NCBI GenBank assembly: GCA_905215275.1
Contig: CAJMPE010000100.1
Coordinates: forward strand, 1-7,414
Source of the DNA: an uncultured bacterium
GTDB taxonomy: Bacteria; Actinomycetota; Coriobacteriia; Coriobacteriales; Coriobacteriaceae
Length of the DNA stretch: 7,414 nt
Reading direction: 5' to 3'
In this document: one piece after another, positions 5,489 to 7,414 of the stretch
How positions within the stretch are numbered: position 1 is the first letter of the stretch
Layout of the letters: each line of letters opens with the position of its first letter
Position numbers and translations under genes: made by a program
The notes under the pieces: model-generated
Seen by the model: the letters and a program-made list of their open reading frames with translations, nothing else
Databases searched by the model: none
Told to the model about the DNA's origin: nothing

Positions 5489-5508
5489 GTCCCTCTCCTC
5501 TCTATAGA

Positions 5509-5536
5509 ACTCGAGGCATCGAACGATGCCTCGAGT
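5509..5536. other. Perfect 28-base palindromic hairpin between rel and the hydrolase gene
   Basis: ACTCGAGGCATCG and CGATGCCTCGAGT are perfect complements around AA. Neither strand has a T-run after the stem, so it is not a textbook intrinsic terminator. It lies directly upstream of the hydrolase ribosome binding site (5495-5500). Possible roles are a mRNA-processing or stabilising stem in a rel-hydrolase transcript, a weak terminator, or a dimeric regulator site. Confidence 0.7.
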
Positions 5537-5572
5537 GTAGCGAATATCGATAATGTGGCACGTTCGTCGCGA

Positions 5573-7414
5573 CTATACGCGGCGCTTAAGCTGGGCTCCA
5601 CCCTCGCCGGGCATCAGGCGGCGCGCGTCGTAGACCGAGTCAACGCTGCTGATAGAGGCCAGCAGCGGATCCAGCCCACTCGCGTCCGAGATCTCGACCA
5701 TAAAGCGCAGGGTTGCAATACCCTCGCGGTTGGTCGAGGTGGCGGCAGAAAGGATATTGCCGCCCGCATCGCCAATGGCAATGGTGACATCCTTGAGCAG
5801 ACCCATGCGGTCCAGGCACTCGACCACGATCTCGACCTGGAAGAGGGTGTCGGCAGCGCCGTCCCACTCCACTTCGATCATGCGCTCGGGATGCTCCATA
5901 AGACCCTTGACGTTGGGGCAGTTGGCGCGATGCACCGAAACGCCGCGGCCGCGCGTGATGAAGCCGACGATCTCGTCGCCCGTCACCGGATTGCAGCAAT
6001 GCGCCAGACGGACCAGCAGCCCGCTGTTGCTCTCGCCCTTGACGAGAATGCCGTTGCTGGCGCTCTTGCCGCGCTTTTGCGGCTTGCGGTTGGAGCCTCG
6101 GGCCGGCTGTTTCACGACCTCGGCGATAGCCTCGGCCTTGGTGAGCTGTTCCTCGGGCTTGGGGTCCAAGAATTGCTCGACCTTGTTACCCACGGCGCGC
6201 GGGGCAACCTTGCCGGCGCCCACGGCGGCAAACAGGTCCTCGAGCTGCTTGAAGTTCAGCTGCTCCGCCACGGCGTTGAGCGCACGCGTGGATCGCGGCG
6301 TAGAGATGCCATACCCGCGCTTGCGCAAGTCCTTGGCCAGTATATCGCGGCCGGCAGCAGCGTCGTCGTCCTTGGTCGCGGCGGCAAAATAGCGGCGGAT
6401 CTTAGACTTGGCCGAAGGCGTCTTGACGATCTTGAGCCAATCGCGCGACGGCTTAGAACTCTTGTTGGTCAGGATTTCAACGCGGTCGCCCGTCTTGATC
6501 TCGTGCGTGAGTGGGGCCACCGCGCCGTTGATCTTAGCGCCGACGCAGTGGTTTCCCACCTCGGTGTGAACGGCGTAGGCAAAGTCGAGCGGCGTGGAGC
6601 CGGCACGAAGCGCCATGACCTCGCCCTTGGGCGTAAAGACGAAGATCTCTTGATCGAAGAGGTCGACCTTCAGCGAATGCAGGTATTCCTTGGCGTCGGT
6701 GATCTCATCAGACGCAGCCCAATCGAGCGAATGTTTGAGCCAGTTAATCTGGTCGTCCAGACGCTGGGCATCATTGGTCTTAGACGCAGACGATCCACCC
6801 GACTTCTTATAGAGCCAGTGGGCGGCAATGCCGTACTCGGCCTGCTCATGCATCTCGTAGGTTCGAATCTGAATCTCGAGCGGGCGGGCCGTGGGGCCGA
6901 TTACCGTCGTATGGAGCGACTGGTAGTTATTGACCTTGGGCATGGCGATGTAGTCTTTAAAGCGACCGGGCATAGGGTGCCACAGCGTATGCACCGCGCC
7001 GAGTGTGGAGTAGCAATCGCGCACCGAATGCGTGATGACGCGCAGTGCCACCAGATCGTAGATCTCGGAGAATTCCTTGCCCTTACGCTTCATCTTTTGG
7101 TAGATGGACCAATAGTGCTTGGAGCGGCCATTAATCTGGAAGCCCTCCAGGCCAATGCGGTTGAGCTCGTCGGTGAGCGTTTTGATGGTCTCGGCCAGAT
7201 AGCGCTCGCGAACCTCGCGCGACTCAGCCACCATGCGTGCGATGCGCTGGTAGGCATCGGGCTCCAGGTAGAAGAAGGACAGGTCCTCGAGCTCCCACTT
7301 AATAGAGCTCATGCCCAGGCGGTCGGCCAAGGGCGCGTACACGTCCATGGTCTCGCGGGCTTTAAACAGGCGACGATCCTCGCGCAGGGCTGCCAGCGTA
7401 CGCATGTTGTGCAG
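5573..7414 (-). CDS. rel: Bifunctional (p)ppGpp synthetase/hydrolase Rel, N-terminus outside window
   Basis: Rel makes (p)ppGpp from ATP and GTP or GDP during amino-acid starvation and degrades it otherwise, with ribosome contact through its C-terminal half. The visible 613 residues begin at LHNMRTL, the end of the HD hydrolase domain (family motif LADRLHNMRTL). About 150 residues including the HD pair are missing off the right edge. Then follow the synthetase domain (about 95-203) with RFKD at 151-154 and NYQSLHTT, the TGS domain (about 251-316, from VDLFDQEIFVFTPKG), a helical region, the zinc-finger segment LAHCCNP with a later HRANCPN, and an ACT domain (about 523-601). RXKD instead of EXDD marks the bifunctional Rel/SpoT type rather than RelA. 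No terminator with a T-run follows, so transcription may continue into the hydrolase gene. Confidence 0.97.
   Translation of the reverse strand: MHNMRTLAALREDRRLFKARETMDVYAPLADRLGMSSIKWELEDLSFFYLEPDAYQRIARMVAESREVRERYLAETIKTLTDELNRIGLEGFQINGRSKHYWSIYQKMKRKGKEFSEIYDLVALRVITHSVRDCYSTLGAVHTLWHPMPGRFKDYIAMPKVNNYQSLHTTVIGPTARPLEIQIRTYEMHEQAEYGIAAHWLYKKSGGSSASKTNDAQRLDDQINWLKHSLDWAASDEITDAKEYLHSLKVDLFDQEIFVFTPKGEVMALRAGSTPLDFAYAVHTEVGNHCVGAKINGAVAPLTHEIKTGDRVEILTNKSSKPSRDWLKIVKTPSAKSKIRRYFAAATKDDDAAAGRDILAKDLRKRGYGISTPRSTRALNAVAEQLNFKQLEDLFAAVGAGKVAPRAVGNKVEQFLDPKPEEQLTKAEAIAEVVKQPARGSNRKPQKRGKSASNGILVKGESNSGLLVRLAHCCNPVTGDEIVGFITRGRGVSVHRANCPNVKGLMEHPERMIEVEWDGAADTLFQVEIVVECLDRMGLLKDVTIAIGDAGGNILSAATSTNREGIATLRFMVEISDASGLDPLLASISSVDSVYDARRLMPGEGGAQLKRRV

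Noticed and set aside
5730..6392. Plus-strand open frame antisense to rel
   Set aside because: It is the antisense of the conserved C-terminal region of rel and is Ser/Ala/Arg-rich without domain features.

Overview
The window looks like a chromosomal segment of a fairly GC-rich gut actinobacterium. The style of the ribosomal proteins and Rel suggests the class Coriobacteriia, perhaps Collinsella. That placement rests on recalled resemblance only, not on a search. Every confidently identified gene lies on the minus strand, so transcription runs from right to left.

In transcription order, right to left: (1) a 5'-truncated bifunctional (p)ppGpp synthetase/hydrolase (rel, stop at 5573, running off the right edge); (2) a glyoxalase-II-like metallo-beta-lactamase-fold hydrolase (4805-5488), separated from rel by a short gap holding a perfect palindrome; (3) class II fructose-bisphosphate aldolase (fba, 3744-4610), with an upstream region carrying three phased TTGAC repeats and a very long hairpin after its stop; (4) a cytoplasmic transglutaminase-like protein (2058-3491) with a good sigma-70-type promoter; (5) tRNA-Leu(CAA) with an encoded CCA end and its own terminator; (6) about 115 bp of back-to-back small hairpins followed by a second copy of the tRNA 3' end plus terminator; (7) the infC-rpmI-rplT translation operon (IF-3, L35, L20), with a structured leader, a probable attenuator, a probable AUA start codon for infC, and a strong terminator after rplT. 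A stretch at the extreme left (2-115) may be the 3' end of a plus-strand gene meeting this operon head-on.

The genes are housekeeping: stringent response, glycolysis and translation. The less ordinary material is in the non-coding DNA. The items most worth attention are the infC leader with its noncanonical start, the att-like duplication of the tRNA-Leu 3' end around a hairpin cluster, the long hairpin after fba and the phased repeats before fba. I see no CRISPR array, no transposase or integrase gene, and no clear undescribed multi-gene system.
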